A DNA stretch of 64,000 bases, taken from assembly GCA_910591455.2 (NCBI GenBank), contig OU342817.1, positions 9,105,915 through 9,169,914 of the forward strand, in the 5' to 3' direction. The first letter of the stretch is position 1, and each line of letters begins with the position of its first letter. The position numbers and the translations under genes were made by a program. Positions 62,756-64,000 of this stretch are shown here, piece after piece. The notes under the pieces were generated by a model. That model made no database searches. It was not told the origin of the DNA and saw only the letters and a list, made by a program, of their open reading frames with translations. The stretch comes from Pholis gunnellus. Lineage: Eukaryota; Chordata; Actinopteri; Perciformes; Pholidae.

Positions 62756-62834
62756 ATTGTGTTTGAAGCCGTAACCTCAGGGCAGCGTGGCTTGCTGGCC
62801 ATCAAAGACGTCGTGGTCCAGGGCCACCAGTGCA
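62756..62834 (+). CDS. ptprm: ptprm exon 4: end of the MAM domain
   Basis: The 79-base exon runs from phase 0 to phase 1, with acceptor ctcctcag and donor TGCA|gtaagt, a full consensus donor. It encodes residues 158-183, from IVFEAVTSGQRG to VVQGHQC. The last residue is the fourth MAM cysteine, which pairs with Cys97. The IVFEAVTSG and LLAIKDV segments parallel human PTPRM. The Ig domain should begin in the next exon, outside the window. Confidence 0.93.
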
Positions 62835-64000
62835 GTAAGTCCTTTTCCCCCTTCACCATAAAAGAATATCATCAAACAGTCACTGTCCTTTCCATGACAC
62901 CCTCCCAAATACCTGTATCGTTGTTGTTTGCAAGGCCCCTCCATTCAAACAAAAGGCCTTCAAAGAGTATGCTACAGTCAATCCAAAGTGTAAACCTCCC
63001 TCCCCTTAGCTCCCTGAAGATTTATGAGCATACCGTTGACACGCTGAAGTGTGCTCAGGATTTAATGTTGGTGTTAAATCTATCCTTTGAGAGATGGGGA
63101 GAAATAGCGCAAAAAAAAAGGGGCACAAAAAACAAACAGCACAATGCAGTTTGCGGCTGCTTGTGTTTGGATTCCACAGTTTTCCTCCTCCCTCAAGGAT
63201 ATTCAGTACAGCATCTCATCTCTCAGATGTTCGGAGTTCTGCTTCCCTTGCTGAATATAAGCACTTCAGAGTGCGCTGCAGAGCTAATGAACATGTAATC
63301 ACTAGCATATTTAGATTTTTCTGCTTCAGCTTTTGGGATCGGATGCTGCCGTGGGAAAACAAGGATGAGGGCTCTTCAGGATTTGTCATGTCTATGCTTT
63401 TGAGTGCTGAGAGTCGTGTTAGTCCATAAGGCACTCCTTTTATACAAAGAGGTTTTCACACTCTACAGTCCAAGTCTAAATCAATACCTCGCGGGTTTTC
63501 ATCAATTGAGTTATTCTTTACCCCTCATAGCTGAAGCATCATACTCTGACTGTTAGGCGCTAATGACCTGGTAACCATTTGAATGCAGCTGAATTCCTAC
63601 AAATGTTATGTCAATAAGATGGATTTATATAGCGATAGGTGTTGCATATAAATGTATTTGAGTGAATCAATGAGGCCTTGCGACGTGATCAATGTTTAAA
63701 TGCGCAAAAGTGTGAGTGGATCAATACCCTGCTCAGTGGCAATTGGGTTTCTTTGAGTGATAAGCAAAGTGATCAAAGCAACTCTTCAGTGGAGCACAGC
63801 CAATTCATTTTCTATTTATAAGACCATGTGGAATGTCTCGCACAAAGGTGTGATTATGCCACAGGGTGGTCTGCCTCTCCTTGCGTCATTAAGACATTAG
63901 CTATGAGAAAAATAGATTTGTCTTTTTTGGCACTGGAGGGATTGACAGGACAACGTTATAAAGGAGGTGTAGCGTAGTTCAAAGACAAGGTTGTAAAATA
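62835..64000 (+). other. ptprm intron 4, start (runs off the window)
   Basis: Intronic sequence after the exon 4 donor. No Ig-domain exon could be found before the right edge, and the reading frames through 63298 and at 63094-63429 are read-through or chance. No repeat was named. Confidence 0.6.

Overview
The window is vertebrate nuclear DNA, almost certainly from a ray-finned fish and probably a percomorph. It has canonical GT-AG introns, long CA/GT and CT microsatellites, and degraded interspersed repeats of kinds common in fish genomes (a V-SINE-like element, a second tRNA-derived SINE, TIR-bearing MITEs). It also holds two genes whose human orthologues are neighbours on 18p11.23 in the same orientation. 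Nothing prokaryotic is present.

Layout: positions 1-6690 are intergenic, with a cluster of degraded repeats at 4.4-5.6 kb. A single-exon leucine-rich-repeat gene, lrrc30, occupies 6721-7620 (+), with a GT microsatellite in its probable 3' UTR and a candidate poly(A) signal at 7937. A 4.3 kb intergenic stretch with microsatellites and a dispersed repeat follows. From about 12.16 kb to the right edge the window is the 5' part of ptprm (+), the receptor-type protein tyrosine phosphatase mu. It shows a CpG-rich 5' region, exon 1 (12532-12604, signal peptide), a 33.7 kb intron 1, exon 2 (46308-46430), an 11.6 kb intron 2, exon 3 (58011-58285), a 4.5 kb intron 3 and exon 4 (62756-62834). Intron 4 runs off the end. 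The four exons join in frame (phases 1, 1, 0, 1) and encode 183 complete residues: the signal peptide and the whole MAM domain, including its four cysteines at 27, 36, 97 and 183. The Ig, fibronectin III, transmembrane and phosphatase parts lie beyond the window.

The two genes are not an operon and no joint function is shown. Their adjacency is conserved synteny. Ptprm is a homophilic cell-adhesion receptor phosphatase; LRRC30 is a poorly characterised intracellular LRR protein whose N-terminus here looks myristoylable.

I found no undescribed system. The observations most worth a second look are local: a 27-bp tandem duplication that duplicates a branch-point-like sequence just before ptprm exon 2; a long-armed MITE in intron 3 and a TIR-bounded element in intron 1; a 12-bp perfect stem-loop and an 11-bp near-palindrome in introns; very long poly-C and poly-G runs; and a CpG-rich patch in intron 1 that could be an alternative promoter or enhancer. 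Repeat names rest on recognition from memory without a database search.
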